DNA of 64,000 nucleotides. It comes from Trichinella spiralis (taxonomy: Eukaryota > Nematoda > Enoplea > Trichinellida > Trichinellidae). The translations under genes and the position numbers were made by a program. The notes beneath the pieces were generated by a model. That model saw only the letters and a program-made list of their open reading frames with translations, searched no databases and was not told where the DNA came from. This document shows, one piece after another, positions 33,432 to 52,400 of the stretch. The first letter of the stretch is position 1; the number at the start of each line of letters is the position of its first letter. The stretch covers positions 5,665,317 to 5,729,316 of the forward strand of contig CM012955.1 of assembly GCA_000181795.3 (NCBI GenBank), given 5' to 3'.

Positions 33432-36400
33432 TTACCATTTTAATGTAAGTGTATGCCATCGCGTAATCTTTTTCCCAGGATTACAAAGCAACTCTCGCCA
33501 ATGCTGCTGACTACTGGCTGTTGATCCAATGCTGAGCAGCACGTGACCAATTTCATCCATAACTTTAGGGCTGCATACATCAGACACCTATAACGAAAGT
33601 ACAATAAAATTCAGTTTTCTGAATTTGTTTTCAATGAAAAATTAATTGTTCAATTTTTTTCAGTCAATTTCAAAGTGAACAATTTTAACGTCAGTGAGAG
33701 CTTTAGCTCAGAGTTTCAAGTTGAGCTTGAAGTTTTTGGAAAAGTGAACATATGTTTCATAGAGATAAGCTTGCCGCGATTGACTGCTTCAAATTTTGAT
33801 TTATAGTTCGCCCAAAATCAGATCAAGCATAACGTAATTGCAGCTGAAACAGTGAGCATATTAGTCAATCAGTTTGATTTATTACCCTTATCTAAATTGG
33901 AATGTAGATTTAACGCGCAATTTGTTAGCATAAACAAAGCAGTGAGCGCCTTTGTTGTTAACTGCTGTAAGAATCTTATGCAGTAACATTGTCAATTATT
34001 CAACTAATCAGCTATTTAAACTTTTTCTAGACTATTATTCTTTATAACTATATGAGAAACAAAAAACAAATGTATGCATTATCAGATTATGCAAATAAAG
34101 AGATGATAGCACTGTTTCTTTAGCATAAAATTGTGTGCATAAAAGTTTAAGCTGTAAATTCATCTTTTAATATCATATATATGATGTGATATTGCATTAT
34201 TTGTATTTCGAATGCATATTATTTTGTATATGATGCTAATTGATATATGCCTGTGATGAGCAGATTTCTGACATTCGCTTGCTAAATGGTCGGCGCGTTT
34301 CTTTTAGATTTCAATACTGAATTAGAAATACTGAGATGATGTATAATTGAATAACACTGCTAGATTGAATTCACACTGCAGTGTTATAGCAAATGTTTAT
34401 GCTTCTTCAAAATGAATTGAAAAGTTTCATATTTGCTATGATGAATTTGGTATTTGAACTTTATACAAACATGAAGTTAAACGTGATGAAGAAAATCATA
34501 TTTCAAAGAAATGATAAAATTGAAAGTATTTTTTATAAAAGATTATTATTCATTTATGAAAAAGTGAGAAAGTAAAAGCTGGCATACTTCAGATATTATG
34601 TCATTGTAATTTTAAATTTAAAGTTAAAAATTTTAAGCGAATCTATGCAAAGCTTACAGCAACAATTATCTGCGTCTCGTCAAGTTTGCCTTGAGGAACA
34701 AAGAATGCAAAAGCATCATTGAAAATTGGATCCGTTGTTTGACGCTTCATGGCACCGGTACGTTTATCAATTAGCTGTCCATTTCTTACCATCCAAACGG
34801 TGACGAACGAATCTGCAAACAAAGTATCAGAATTATCCGTCTTGAATGAAGCAGATGTTTGGGATTATTATTATCAGTTTTACTAATTAATGACGTTTCA
34901 TTGCAGCGGATAAGATTTTTTGCTCGTGAAATTGTCACACCCAAATGCTGTCGTTCCGGTAAGTAGAAAAGTGTGATAAGAATTTCGCCTCTTGATTCCT
35001 AAAATAGATTAAAATGCGCAACGTTTTGACGAATCTTAGAGATAACAGTCTGAATGATCCAAAGTAAAGAGGTAAGAAGAAGATTGCAAATTTGTCCATT
35101 CTTGTATTCTTATTATCAGAGATGAATGAATCAATATTTTACACAAGTGTCATGATCTTTAATTTCTTTTCTCATTTTCCAGATTAATATCAAAATTCAG
35201 AAAAATTAACAATGCTTACTTGCACTGATTTTACATATTTTGACTTGTCCCAAGTTTCAGAATTGGTGAAATGATTAAAATAGATTGATTTTTGACCGAT
35301 GTGCATTCGTCGCATGGGAAACAGAATATCCGTTATTGGGTCATTGTGGCCTGCTTCCAAATGTCTGCTGAAATTGTCCGTACCAACTCGACCGTGATGA
35401 ATTCGATATGGCTTTCCTAAAAGAATAAAAATGTATATGCATATATATGCATCCGTTTTTCTTGTGCATCATTTTGGCCTGTGTGTATTTACTTTTCGAT
35501 TCAGTTTTCTCATATTACAAAGGGTAATAATTGGAAATTGTTTCAACAAAGGTAAATTGTCATTTCTCATTTTCAACAAAATATCTCAAGCTCGAGCAAT
35601 GCTTGAAATTTAAGCTAAAAAAGCTGGACTTGAATTACCGCTGCGATTATGCTTTCTTTTACTTTTTTAAGCAAAATTACACATGCTGAATACAGATGAT
35701 GCAAGCAATAATCAAATGCGGAACAATACCACGTAATCGATATTTTATTTTGAAAAATTAAAATTTTTATTTCAATCAACTAATGTATTTAGCTTAAAAC
35801 AATAAGCCGTAAAGAGTGAGTGACAAGTGATAAGTTTATTTACTGAACTTGAATTATTTTTTTCTTGCAATGAAAAGTACTGTAAATAAATTTCATTTTA
35901 TTGATAACTTTAATATATCGATTTCAATAATTCACTATATATATACATTAACATTGGCTGCAAAATGTTATTCAAGTGCGACAAATTACTTTGTAAAAAT
36001 ATTTTTATTTTGTGTGATTTTTAGGCAAGCAAAGAATTAAATAACTTGATTGCATATTATTTCCAGGCTAATTTTTAAAAACAAACTTTTAATACTGCTG
36101 CCGGTGAAAATATCAGTTTAGTTTATGCCGATATTTCTATTCGACAAATTCACCTCATATTGATTAATGGAAAATAACTTCAAGAAAAAGCAGTCTGCTA
36201 TGAAATGAGAGTGTCATAAATGCATCTACTTCATCCGCATTCTGAATATAGCTGAGATAAAAGCGTGAAGAATTTCGCAAACGACAATTCGACTAGAAAA
36301 CTACTTCAGCATTCCTTTGTCCAATATAATTATTTTCAGCATTAATAGCATTGCTATTTGTTTGCTTGCTGAACTTTCACTTTTGCCAATGATCAGGTGG

Positions 36401-38956
36401 CAGATGGCCACTTGAAAAAATCACATGCACAAAACTTTCATTCTTTGAAAAATGGCGTTCTGTTATCGATAAAGGAAATGAACATTTTTCAAGCATCGAG
36501 CTTGGTATTAAATTTGCTTTGAAAAAAATACCTTTCGTCATTTTCAGATAACAGTTTATAATGTATAATGTAATGTAAGTGTAAGGCTTTCGATTATGTG
36601 ATGGGAGTATTCAGTAAAAGAATCAGTGCTCAACTGAACCCATTCATGTAAATGTTTTTAGAAATTTGGAAAAATTATCATATATCCTGCTAAATAGTGA
36701 AATTTGCATTAATTTTTGCAATAATAAATTTTACTTATTATTATTCATACTATGATATATTAACAGTCTTTTTAGTTGCTTTTCAAAAACATTTTATCTG
36801 ATCATTAACATATTTTGCTTGCAGAGCTGCCATTAGTGATCTGAGAAATAATTTTTCTTTGCTCACATTGTCAAATTTACTTATTAATTACTATTAACCA
36901 CTAGAAGTTATGAAATTAATAGTTTAAAAAAATTCAAAAAGAAGATAAAATCAGTGAAAGTGAATGTAGTTAAATGACACTGCCTGTTTTCAGTAATTGC
37001 TATGACCGCAGCAAATAGCGCAATATTTATTATGTGGACAATGGTGATGGTTGATTAGTCACTTTGTTAGATAAATCTTTAAATTACCATTCGTTTGGCC
37101 TCAGGCATTGTCTAGTTGTTTAAATAATCTTCTAACTGCTGACTTCCAGCTACACTGGCAAAGACTTTCTTAATGCTGACTTCCGTTCTAGGGACTCAAA
37201 ATGCTTTCCTGTGTAAACATTTAATCAATAATGTACGATACGTTGCCATAATTCTACTCGCTTATGGATATTTTAAATAATTTAACTTCGGATTATCAAA
37301 CCTTTGTCAAAATCAATGGCAAACTTGCTTTCCATCCTTAATTACAATATTCAACATTCTTTCAACTAATGCCCTCACCAATTCGATGAATTGAGTAAAT
37401 TTAGTACTGGACTTTCTCATGTTTCAATGTTTGGACGTTAGCATTTTTGGTCAAATAAGCACTGGTGATCAGCATTGTATGAAAAAGCAATTTGTTTTCT
37501 TTTAATAACTGCTCCAATTTATTTCCATACAATAATTTATTTATTTATTCATATATCATATTAGACTTATATTTAAATATAATTTCAAAGAAATATTGAG
37601 AAAGATCACACTGAACATGCTGTAGCAGTTAAAAAAAATCAGTTTAAAGAGAAATGAGAGATATTTTTCAAAACTGTTTGGTGCAATTTAAGTAACATTC
37701 ACTCACTAACACAAGAATATGCAGAACAAGATGAATGATGAATTTAATTTACAGAAAAAAGTAATAATGCTTTCCATCTTTTCCCTTTATTTGCCAGTAA
37801 TTCAAAACAAGTTGATTTGGGAATTATGCATGCTTGCGTTAATAATTCTGCCGAGATGATATTAATCTCATATTTGCTCAAGTCCAATTAAACTAATTAT
37901 TACAAATATTTTGCTGTGAGCAAAACGCTGCTTCATTTGCTACTTTTAAAAGTAGAAATTAAAAGAAAAGTACTTGCATGAATATATCGGTCAGTTTTTC
38001 AATTCATGTAATAGACTTCCTTTGAAGACTTTTGTTACATAATGCAATTAATTAACATACGGATAGATAGTGCATTGACATGTAGCACAATTAGTCACTT
38101 GCTTTTTAGTAGTTGCTCATTTACTTAGAATTATCATATCATATTTTTAAAACAGTCTGCTATTGAACAAAATTAATATTATGCTAAGAATATATATATA
38201 TATACATATGCATATGCATTATGTATATATGTAATGTATACACTCACATAACGCTCAAAAGGATACAGGCGTGATGACACAAAATCGAATGCCATTTCCC
38301 AACACAGGATAATTGCCATCAGCGGTCTACTTGCTTCGTGAATAGAACAATTTCCCGTCTATCATCCTACCAGCGTGTACGCTACTGCAATTCCCATCCA
38401 ATTTTGTTTGTCTAATTAAATTATATGAGTATGCTTAATGGATATGGGAAATTGAGAAATTTTTGAACCAAGCAGTAATATTCAATTGCCCATTTTGTAT
38501 TTATCATCAGACAATTTTACCTTTCATTAGCTGCATCAAAAGCATATTTTGCAGAATATTAACTTTTTCTAAACATTTATCAGAATGAATATTTGTTTTT
38601 TTTATTAATTTACTTAATAATCTTTAATAACCTTAAAAATATAAGAATGGGCCCGTTCTTCTTAGCGCATTGTCAAATTCTTCATCTTCAGCAAGAAAAC
38701 ACATTATCAGGCAATATAATAAATATAACTATTGCGGTTGAATTTTGCAAAAGATATATGAAGCAAAATATATCAACCATTAGTGTTTACCTGTTGGAGT
38801 TGTGTGACTACGTGCTCGAATAGAAGGTGGTGCAATGAGACCTCGACTTTCATTAGCAGATCTACTGCGGTTGACGTGCTTTTTAATTGTTGCTGAATGC
38901 GCTTTCCTAGATCCAGCTTTGTTTTGTAGCCATCCGTGCACGAGCAATGATTCCAT
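33432..38956 (-). CDS. Synaptotagmin-like protein with a single C2B-type domain
   Basis: Five exons in phase: 38956-38791, 35416-35220, 34998-34884, 34812-34658, 33587-33432 (262 residues). Donors are GTAAAC, GTAAGC, GTAAAA and GTAAGC; acceptors are TTTTAG, TTTTAG, TTTGCAG and TTATAG. Residues about 122-262 form a C2B-like domain: RGEILITLFYLPERQHLGV (strands 1-2), FVTVWMVRNGQ, the KRQTTDPIFNDAFAF stretch, and the terminal HWRELL followed by WHTL, the WHXL motif of synaptotagmin C2B. The acidic calcium ligands are mostly replaced (RCNETSLINSF in loop 1), so calcium binding is unlikely. The first 120 residues show neither a membrane segment nor a recognisable C2A; they are basic and Ser-rich. 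Intron 1 is 3.4 kb and could hide an exon, but phases join without one. Confidence 0.75.
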
Positions 38957-41340
38957 TGTTCAAATAATAGCAGAGAAATATGAACAGTACATCAAATGAA
39001 GTAGCTAATGAGAGAAAATATGAAGTTTCCAGATCTGGTCACTTGACTTTATTATTGATGATGATAGTGACAGGCGAGCAACGTTGAAAAGGGATATAAT
39101 GATTGGTGAGCGGTACCGCAGCGCCGTTAGCAATTTGATCAATGTCGGTATGCTGACGTGGATTAGCATCAATTAAAAGCTATTAGTGAGTTGCTAGAAA
39201 ATTCGAAGTCCTTACGGAATTCAGATGCTCTCTTTAGAGCGAGCTTCCTTTCTTGGATTCATATAGCCTTATATGAAGCCAACTGTGCTTTTTAACGCAC
39301 GATCTTATGCTAAATGCAGTCCTTTTAGGCAGTAATTGCTCAAATTGTAAACACGACAAACCTCTTTTATCACACTGTTTACGCTACTTATGAGAAGTGC
39401 GTATTTCCTCAAGTTCTATTTATGGTATATTTATCAGTACCACAAAGGCTTCATATTCTTAATACGTGAACTGTAAACTTGTTAATTATACTTAAAATAA
39501 AAACAAAACATGAAAAATGCAATGGCAGCCTAAAATTCAATTGGTTATTGATAATATTGGCATTCGAAATCGACTATCATAGGCAGGGAAACAGATTTTT
39601 AACTAAAAAGTAGCTAAGTCTTGAACATTAAGTTGAAGCTTTTAAGTTATTACGTAAAATGCCCGGAATGATGGTTTTAATTGCTGGATCAAAATGTAAG
39701 AAAACACTGCATTGCTAAATCCATTCAAAGATATAAAACGGCTGCACTACTTGAAGCAACAAAATGTGAGTTATTTTCAAGTGAGTTTGCTGATTCGTTT
39801 CTATATGCACTGTTTTCTAGGTGAAATGGATTAAAACTACCGTAAAATGCTACATTTCAAAATTTTTCGGTTTATTCTGATCCTTTGAATTATTTAAATA
39901 TAACTTTTTAGTTAAAAATGTAAATTATGGCAAATAAATGGAAAATAATAGCCAACATTTTCAACTGAATTTTGCAATTGCTTAGCCAGCAGTTTGATCA
40001 GCTGTTTAAGCCATCAAGATGTTTTGACAAAAAGCCTTCTCCAAATTCTTTCATGTGAAGTTAAATCATTTTTCATAATTGGTACTTTCACATTTTTGCC
40101 AATGTTTGCATTCACTTTAGTGACCGCTTAAAAATGTTAAGCACGCTTGTCAAAATGGTAAACATCATTATCTAATTTACATAATAAGCCTCACGCACTG
40201 AAATTATTGCTATATTTTATATTTGCACAGTCAAATTTTTTGTACTGTCCATTTTTAATTATGGATAACTCAGCAAAGAAATCTGATCTTCAAATCTTAA
40301 TAGCTATTATGTTAGGACTGTTGTTGCTAATTTTTGTTTGTCAATATAACTAAGATGAATTGTTATGTTTATACTATTTCTGATAAGGTTTTATGAAATT
40401 GCCATTTATATGTGAAATAAACACGCGTGAAAAATATTGCTTGGTTGGAAATAAGAATCAAAATTGATGTACTTTACCACTTCGCGTCTTATTTTCTGAT
40501 TAGTAAACAAAGCAAGTTACTTAAGCAAATTTCTGAATGATGTTTTTAGTTTCATTTTATAAACAACATGTGCAGTTTTTAAATTAATAAAATACATATG
40601 TTTGTTTTTAGATATGCATAAAATAAAAACACATTTTACTAGTTGTTCAAATCAGAATTTTTGCTCAAGAAGCTTTATCGTTTGAAAAGCATTAGATAAT
40701 AAACAATGTGTACTTTTTTACAAAGCTATTAAAGCTAGAAATAAAATTGGTCTTCATCCATTTGTATTTATTTTAACAAAAACAATTGCAGTACATTCAA
40801 ATGGCGTACGATCGATTCATACTTTGAAAAATTAGAAAATCTAACCTGCCGTGTAATTAGCATTCTGTGAGGGCAGGTGTGAATATGAACTGAAAAAAGT
40901 AATTTCAGCAAATATTAAGATCTGTGTTTTGAATGTTGACTTTTACTATTTTTAAAATGTAAAACTGTTCGTCATCTGTTTCAATTTGGATCAACATCTG
41001 CTAATTAGTTGAAGAAAAACAACAATCAATGAATATTTTTATTAATTATATTTATTTTGAATGAATATCAAATTCAACGAATCACCAAACATTAAAAGAA
41101 AAGAACACAATACATTGACATTAATATTAAACAATGATTTTTGACATGAAATAATGATTTTTGAAATTGAATATAAATTGATTCAATGATAAGGAAAATA
41201 GCTTTCCCATTGGTAAAATTAAAACTGCCATTACAGCAGTGATCAGTAACTGAAAAATTATAATTGAACATTAATATAAAATTGTAAATGATGCATTGGT
41301 AAGTAACAATTCCATTGTAAAACATATTCCATTACTGGAA
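38957..41340. other. Intergenic stretch, no gene recognised
   Basis: AT-rich DNA upstream of the synaptotagmin-like gene and downstream of the third STAR gene. No exon-like conservation or repeat of note. Confidence 0.5.
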
Positions 41341-41952
41341 TTAACGACGACGCATGTTGCGGGTTGGAACTTGGTTGTGGTTCTGCCTTGCCTGTGATGT
41401 ATTGCCAACAAATCTGGAGTTGTTCCGCCGCATGTTTGGCGGTGCCAGGCGATTGCTGAAAGTACCGTTGTGAACTGCCAGTTCCGCCAACTGCAGCTTT
41501 TTGATTGTGTCCTGCCCATCAAGTGGAATTTTTATCAATTCCGTAATTCGTTTTTTCGCTTCTCCGATTCTCCAATCGGCAACATTTTCATAATCCATTG
41601 TATAAATATGTATGCGCACCATCTCTGGACCTTCACGATACAAAACAACTTTACATCCAGTAGTCCTTTGAATAGATTTCACCGTACTACCACGAGGGCC
41701 GATTATTCTCAGATAGACGTCAAAGGGACATCCATTAGTCGGAATAAACACTATGAAGCGTTTTTCTGTTATTTCTCCAGTTGGTGGTGGTGGAGTAGGG
41801 ACGTTGGCAAACATTGGCAGCATGAATGTGTTTCTAATGTGGCGTTGCAAAATAGCCTTTTTCACCTCTTCGGACTCTTGACTTTGAAGTACTTCAAGCA
41901 AACGTTCATTTCGCTTGAACACTTCTTCGTACGAGTTTCGTTGGGAATTCAT
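41341..41952 (-). CDS. STAR-family KH-domain RNA-binding protein, third copy in window
   Basis: An intronless gene of 203 residues from the ATG at 41952. The order is as in the tandem pair 36 kb away: a QUA1-like N-terminus (about 5-45), a KH domain with RIIGPRGSTVKSIQ and the more canonical TGCKVVLYREG (about 85-115), and a QUA2-like LQLAELAVHNGTFSNR. A basic Arg/Asn-rich tail of about 35 residues (ending NMRRR), absent from the tandem copies, may add RNA contacts or nuclear localisation. The protein is clearly paralogous to the tandem copies but much diverged, so the family has expanded at more than one time. It lies downstream of the RPB2 gene on the same strand. Target RNA and tissue unknown. 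Confidence 0.87.
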   Translation of the reverse strand: MNSQRNSYEEVFKRNERLLEVLQSQESEEVKKAILQRHIRNTFMLPMFANVPTPPPPTGEITEKRFIVFIPTNGCPFDVYLRIIGPRGSTVKSIQRTTGCKVVLYREGPEMVRIHIYTMDYENVADWRIGEAKKRITELIKIPLDGQDTIKKLQLAELAVHNGTFSNRLAPPNMRRNNSRFVGNTSQARQNHNQVPTRNMRRR

Positions 41953-43034
41953 TTCTGGTCGTGGTCACAAGCTGCTGGGTGGTGACTTAAAACCGTTCAG
42001 TGCAATAAACTGATTGTCTGTTCTGTCCCACTGTACCAAAATTTAAACTTTTTTTACTTTCTGCTTGCTTCGCTTTATTTTAAAGTTTAAACAAAGTCAC
42101 TTTAAAATTTAATTTTAAACTACAGTCGTCATAAACAATTTTTTCAATATAGCTGTTACTTATTAAATTATTTCTGTGCTTTTATTTATAAATCTATTCC
42201 ATTCGTCAAAAGAAATAGTATATTGTAGTTGTACAGAATGTGGGCACAATGCAACAAAGTAGTGCAATGCAGAGTAGTGTTACTGTGTTTTCCATTCGCA
42301 AATCAGATAGTGTTAACTGTATACTAACTTAACTAATCTCTTTCGGAATTACATTCCAGTAGATAATTATCTAAAAAATCAGTGAACAAAAGTCACATTT
42401 AACATACTGCAGTATACAGTTTGCAAACACTTCAGAAGAAGATAATGTATGAAATTTCAAACGACCAACATGTGCTAATTCAAAATATACAAATAATCAG
42501 AAAGAATAGAAAAAAAAGAAATATAAGTGCAAACATAACAGTAGTGTCTTCATTTTATTTTATTAATTTACTGCAATATTATTCACACAATTCCACAAAA
42601 CTGTCTTTTTCATTATTCTGCTATTTGCCAGTACAGTTGAACGAAAGAAGTTTTTTTTTGAAACTGTTGCACTATTAAAGAAAAGAGTTTACAATGTTTA
42701 TAATGGGATATGAAATATTTTCTGCAATTTTTACAATAACAGAATTCCGTTATAAAGTGGCAACTTAACTGAACTTCACCATAGTTTTCTCTCAATAAGA
42801 ATCAAAGTTTTTACAGTACAAAAAAAATATATATATCTGTGGACTCAAAACAATGTGTTTCTGACAATCAAATTACAGAACTGCACATCTAGGCGGTGGT
42901 TCAACGCTTAGTCGAAATGTATCGATTTCGCGACTCGTTTATAAGTCCATGTGTGTATCTGTAAATAAAATGCAATAAAATGAAATGAAATAAAATAAAA
43001 TAAAATATAATATATAATAATACTCACAAGAAGT
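41953..43034. other. Intergenic space between RPB2 3' end and third STAR gene
   Basis: Holds the 3' UTR of the RPB2 gene (right end) and the 5' flank of the STAR gene (left end). There is a TAAAA-type repeat at 42965-43007. No further gene seen. Confidence 0.55.
42965..43007. repeat. Imperfect (TAAAA/TGAAA)n repeat
   Basis: About eight tandem 5-base units just beyond the RPB2 stop codon. Confidence 0.8.
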
Positions 43035-47743
<4,709 letters not shown>

Positions 47744-49407
47744 TTTTTAATGACAATTTTTAATCAGATACCAATTAATAATTCAAATAATACAACTGCT
47801 CTCGAACGAGACAAATACAAAACCAAACAAGAAAAACATGTACCATTGAGTATTACTGTAATACCGTATAATGAATTTGTAAGTAACCTAAAAAAATCAA
47901 CAAAGAATACATTTATAATTTTCCAAACTAAAAATGAATGCTCTTTAATTAAATTAAATATTTCATTGTCTGAATTTTATACAATTTTAAAATAGCAAAA
48001 TAGCTATGAAAAATCAGTTTTTGTTTGCAGATACACTATAATTGGAAAAGGGAATGCAATTTTGTTCACCATTCATTATGTGATTTATATGAAAAGTTTC
48101 ATCGATATTGCCAACTTCATGCGTTTCTGTAAAAATAAAGCATATTAAATGTATTTACTGTAAATAAAACCAATTTCCAAAGTTCCACACGTGATCAAGC
48201 TTTTGTAAAATATTTTACAAGAGCTTTTCACATAAAAGATAAATAAATTGCTATTATTTCGAAATATGAAAATATTGCAGTTTTTCAGCCTTCAGTGGGG
48301 GAGGATCATCTGGGTCATCAGGCATCAAACTACTTTTTTCACGTCTGCAAAAATGCGTACAGAATCTATGTGCAGAAACAATGCAATGGAGTTTCTTTCT
48401 CATCTAACTTTGGCTTAAGCTTTTGCAACTTATATATCCAGTAGTATAAATACTGGATATGATTACAAATTAAAACTTATAGCTTTGCAGTTGCTTCATT
48501 TATTCGTGTAACTTTTGCATGGCGTGCATAACTGTTCAGTGTAATGCCATTTACAGTACCATGCATAACAGTTTTGATTTTTATTGTTTTATTGTTTATA
48601 TTGATTAAGAAATGCAATAACTGAATTTCGTATTCATCATTGGTTGCGTTTTACAGTATGTGATAAGCAAGTGTTATGTTTATTGTAGTTATTTAATTCA
48701 GCGCAGTGAATAATATTTAATTTAAATTGATTGTTTTTATAAGATTAATAATTAAAAATCAAACTTTTTTCAAAAAGAACACAACTTTTTTTGTTTTTTA
48801 CGTTTTGTGTTTACATCTTTACTTTGTGTTGTGTGTACATCATGTATGTTTTGCTTACTAATGTTTTTCGATTGTTAAATAATTAATATAATAGTGACAG
48901 TTTGTTCTAGTTGAATTCCTTAAAATTTGAAATTGCTTGTGAAAAGTAAAAATTAAAAATTTTATGGTTCAAATTTATAAAACAATGATAATTTTATTCA
49001 TTGATGTACATGCATAGCTTTAAGTAACAAGAATTTTATATTTTGAAAAACTTTGAACGTTTTACACTTTGTTACTGTTTAAAAATAATAATTAAATTTT
49101 ATTTTCATTTGTTAGTTTTTTAATTTTAACTTTCTTATCCAGTATATACTTCGTGTAAATTTTAAAATGTTCTAATTGTGAACAATGCGTTTGTACATTC
49201 GTATTTAAAGCGTTATGATATTTGCTATATTTATCAGATTTAGAATTTCAGAATGACTTGCGTTTTTCAACTAAACAAATCAATAAAGAAATTATTATTT
49301 CTTTTGAAAATTCGTCTTATTGTAACCGAGCTGATATGCATTTGAATGCGTGTCAATCGCGTCACCATCTCATTGTGTAAAATAAAATTTGTTTTTAGCT
49401 CATTATC
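47744..49407. promoter_or_regulatory. Shared 5' region between divergent RPB2 and MSH2
   Basis: 1.66 kb between two start codons on opposite strands. It presumably contains both promoters. AT-rich; no TATA box or other element can be assigned with confidence, and no other gene is seen. Confidence 0.4.
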
Positions 49408-52400
49408 ATGGACAAAGATTTGTACGGAATTTTTGTCAAAATTGTTGAGGTCAGTGTCATTTTTTAAATATTTATCTTGAATTATCGCGATTGTCAGTTT
49501 TAATCAGTTTAAACTTTTCAGTTGATTATGAATTAAATGTATTGTCAATGATTCAATAGAATATTTTCTTTGTAAATTTGGTCAGTTTTACATTTATTTT
49601 TTTCAGGGAAAGTCTCCAACAAATATCTGCATGTTTGATCGAGCGGTTTGTTTTTTTTGTTTATTTGCTTGAAATTTTATAATTTAATAATTTAGGATTA
49701 CTATTTTTGTATTGGTGATGATGCATTTTATATTGCAAAGGAAATCTTGAAAACAGTAACAATTTTAAAGCATATTTTAGTGGAAGGTGAGTTTGTTGTT
49801 CCATATTTATATTAGAATTGTATTTATTCTTTCAATCCATGGTGATAGTTTGTTAAGTTTATTACACAGAACTGAACTGTATATAAGGTTTTATGTTCAA
49901 ATGTCTGTTTTTCTTTATACTGTTGAAATTGTTGTTAACATAAGCGTGAAATTTGATGCTTTCAGAATTTTTTAACCATATATTTTGAAATTTTTAGTCT
50001 TTGACGGCTGTATTCAAGCAATTCTATACAATTCACAGGAGGTGAATACTCCTTTTACCGTATAAGAAAATCAAGCTCAAGCATGACTTTATGGGCATAA
50101 TGTTGATAAAAATATTTACCATTTTTTAAGATTTTATTTTTAAAATTGAATTGTTTAATCGTCATATAAAATTGTGAATAGTTTTATGCAGTAGAAATTA
50201 ATTTACATTTATGTTTCTGGGAAAATGTATTTAAATGCGATTTTTGAATTAAGCTGTATATTGTCATGGAATGGAATTTCTGTTGGTCTAGTTTATGTTG
50301 TCGAAAGATACTGTTTTATTTTTTATTTGAAAATATTTCTGTAGGTGTACCACAGCAATATATAACTTTAAACAAGAACACGTTTGAGCGAGTAGTTCGA
50401 GAACTGCTGCTTGTTCATCTTTATCGAATAGAAGTTTACCGTTGTTCGTCCACTCGGTCCCAAGATTGGGAACTTAGTGCAAAAGTAGTTGTGAAAACCC
50501 ACTGATATTGATTTTCAATGTGTAATTTTTTTTCCCAACGTTTACATGTTCAGGCATCACCTGGATACATAAGAGAATTTGAAAATATTTTGACCAACTG
50601 CGAAGAACTTCAAGAGCAAAGTCGTATTCTGGCGTTTAAAATAACAGAAGAGGCTGGAAATATTTGCAAATTGGTATTTTATTTTTAAATTATGAAGAGT
50701 CGATTTGATTTGATTTGATTTGATTTAATTTGGAAAATGTCATTTAATTTTAGAACGTATCTATGGTTTGTTGCGATCTTTTCTATCACACATTTCAAAT
50801 CTGCGACATTCTCGACAATGATAATTTAGCAAATTTCAAAGTGATAATTCAATTGTTTGCTTCAACAATAAATGATGATTTTTAAATTTTGCAATTTAGC
50901 GAATTTTGACTCAATTACGACCGAAAGAGTGTTTAACCGTTGATTCATCGGTCACTTTGAACCAGATGAGGAAGAACATCTTTGCTCAAATTGCTATTCC
51001 CGTTACCACGTTGAAAAAAAGTTTGTTGTCTATTTTTCTGTTGATGAATGAATGAATTAATTTTTCAAAGATGATTTTAATTCATCTAACGTTTTGAACG
51101 ATCTGGACATGTTGGTGAAATTTAAAAAAGGTTCCCACGGTTTCTGCGGATCGCTGCGTACGTTGTGCCATTTTGTTTATTTAATTATTTTTGAAAATGA
51201 TTTTTTTTCTTTTCAGCCGAAATGAAAGTGTCCGATTCGACTTTGCAATGCTTTGCCGGATTAATCAAATATTTCGGATTGGTGAACGATGATTGTTTTC
51301 TCAAGCAGTTTCAAATCCAATACTTCACCCCTGAGAAGCACCTTCGTGTCGAATGGTCCACTTTTGAGAGTTTGAATTTGTTCCGATTTGGTGGTATTTT
51401 TTTGGAAAAAAAATTCTATTTCATCAATTAATTATCTTTTATCAAGGAGAAAAATCTGCTGACAATTTGTACGGAATTTTGAATCACTGCCAGACCGCTG
51501 TTGGGCAAAGACTGTTGCACGAATATTTGAAAATGCCTCTCTTGGATAAGAATAAAATTGGTAAAATAAGCGAGTTCGAGTTGTTTAATTTTAGAAAAGC
51601 AAAAAGAATGGATTTCAGACGAACGACTGGATATTGTCGATTTGTTTGTTCAGAATGGTGAAATACGGAACATCCTGCAACAGGAGTTGCTGTGCCGTTT
51701 CCCGGATCTGCATCGCCTGTGCAGAAAGTTTGTCATCAAGCGAGCTGGTCTACCGGTGAGCATTGACAATTGTGCAATTCAGTTACTTTTCAATTATCCT
51801 TGTACAGGAAGTTTACAAAGTTTACAGCGCGGTGAACTGCGCATCCGATATGTTGAAACTGTTGGACAAGATGAATACTTCTGTAATTAAGGACAATTTC
51901 ACCGAACCCCTTTTGGTTTGTTTCATTTGTTTATTGGTGAATTTCAATTGTTGTTCACTCACTTGTTTCACTTTATTATATAGATTACGTTGGACGATTT
52001 TCGAAAACTCACGGAAATGGTGTCCATGACTTTGGATCTTGACTGTATTGCCAGAACTGGAGAATACCGAGTGAAACCAGAGTTTAGTCAATTTTTGCAA
52101 GGTATGAATTATTTATTGTTTTTTCTTCTTCTGCATAATCGCATGTTTATTATTCCAGATTTGAATAATTGTATGCAAAATATTGACCAAAAGATGACTT
52201 CTTATTTGACGAAGGTGTTTTCTTTAAATTTAATTAAGTTAATGTTGTGAATTTTCGGTTGAAAATATCATCTATTTAGGCAATGAAAATTTATGGCTTC
52301 GAACATGGGAAATCGTTGAAACTTGAGTACAGTGCTCAATGGGGCCATGTTTTTCGTGTCAGCAGAAAGGTTTAATTTCACAAATTTTAAATATTAAAAT

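Noticed and set aside
50345-50355. Alternative acceptor (CTGTAG) for MSH2 exon 5
   Set aside because: Starting at 50345 breaks the reading phase from exon 4; the next AG (CACAG ending at 50355) keeps phase and the family alignment.
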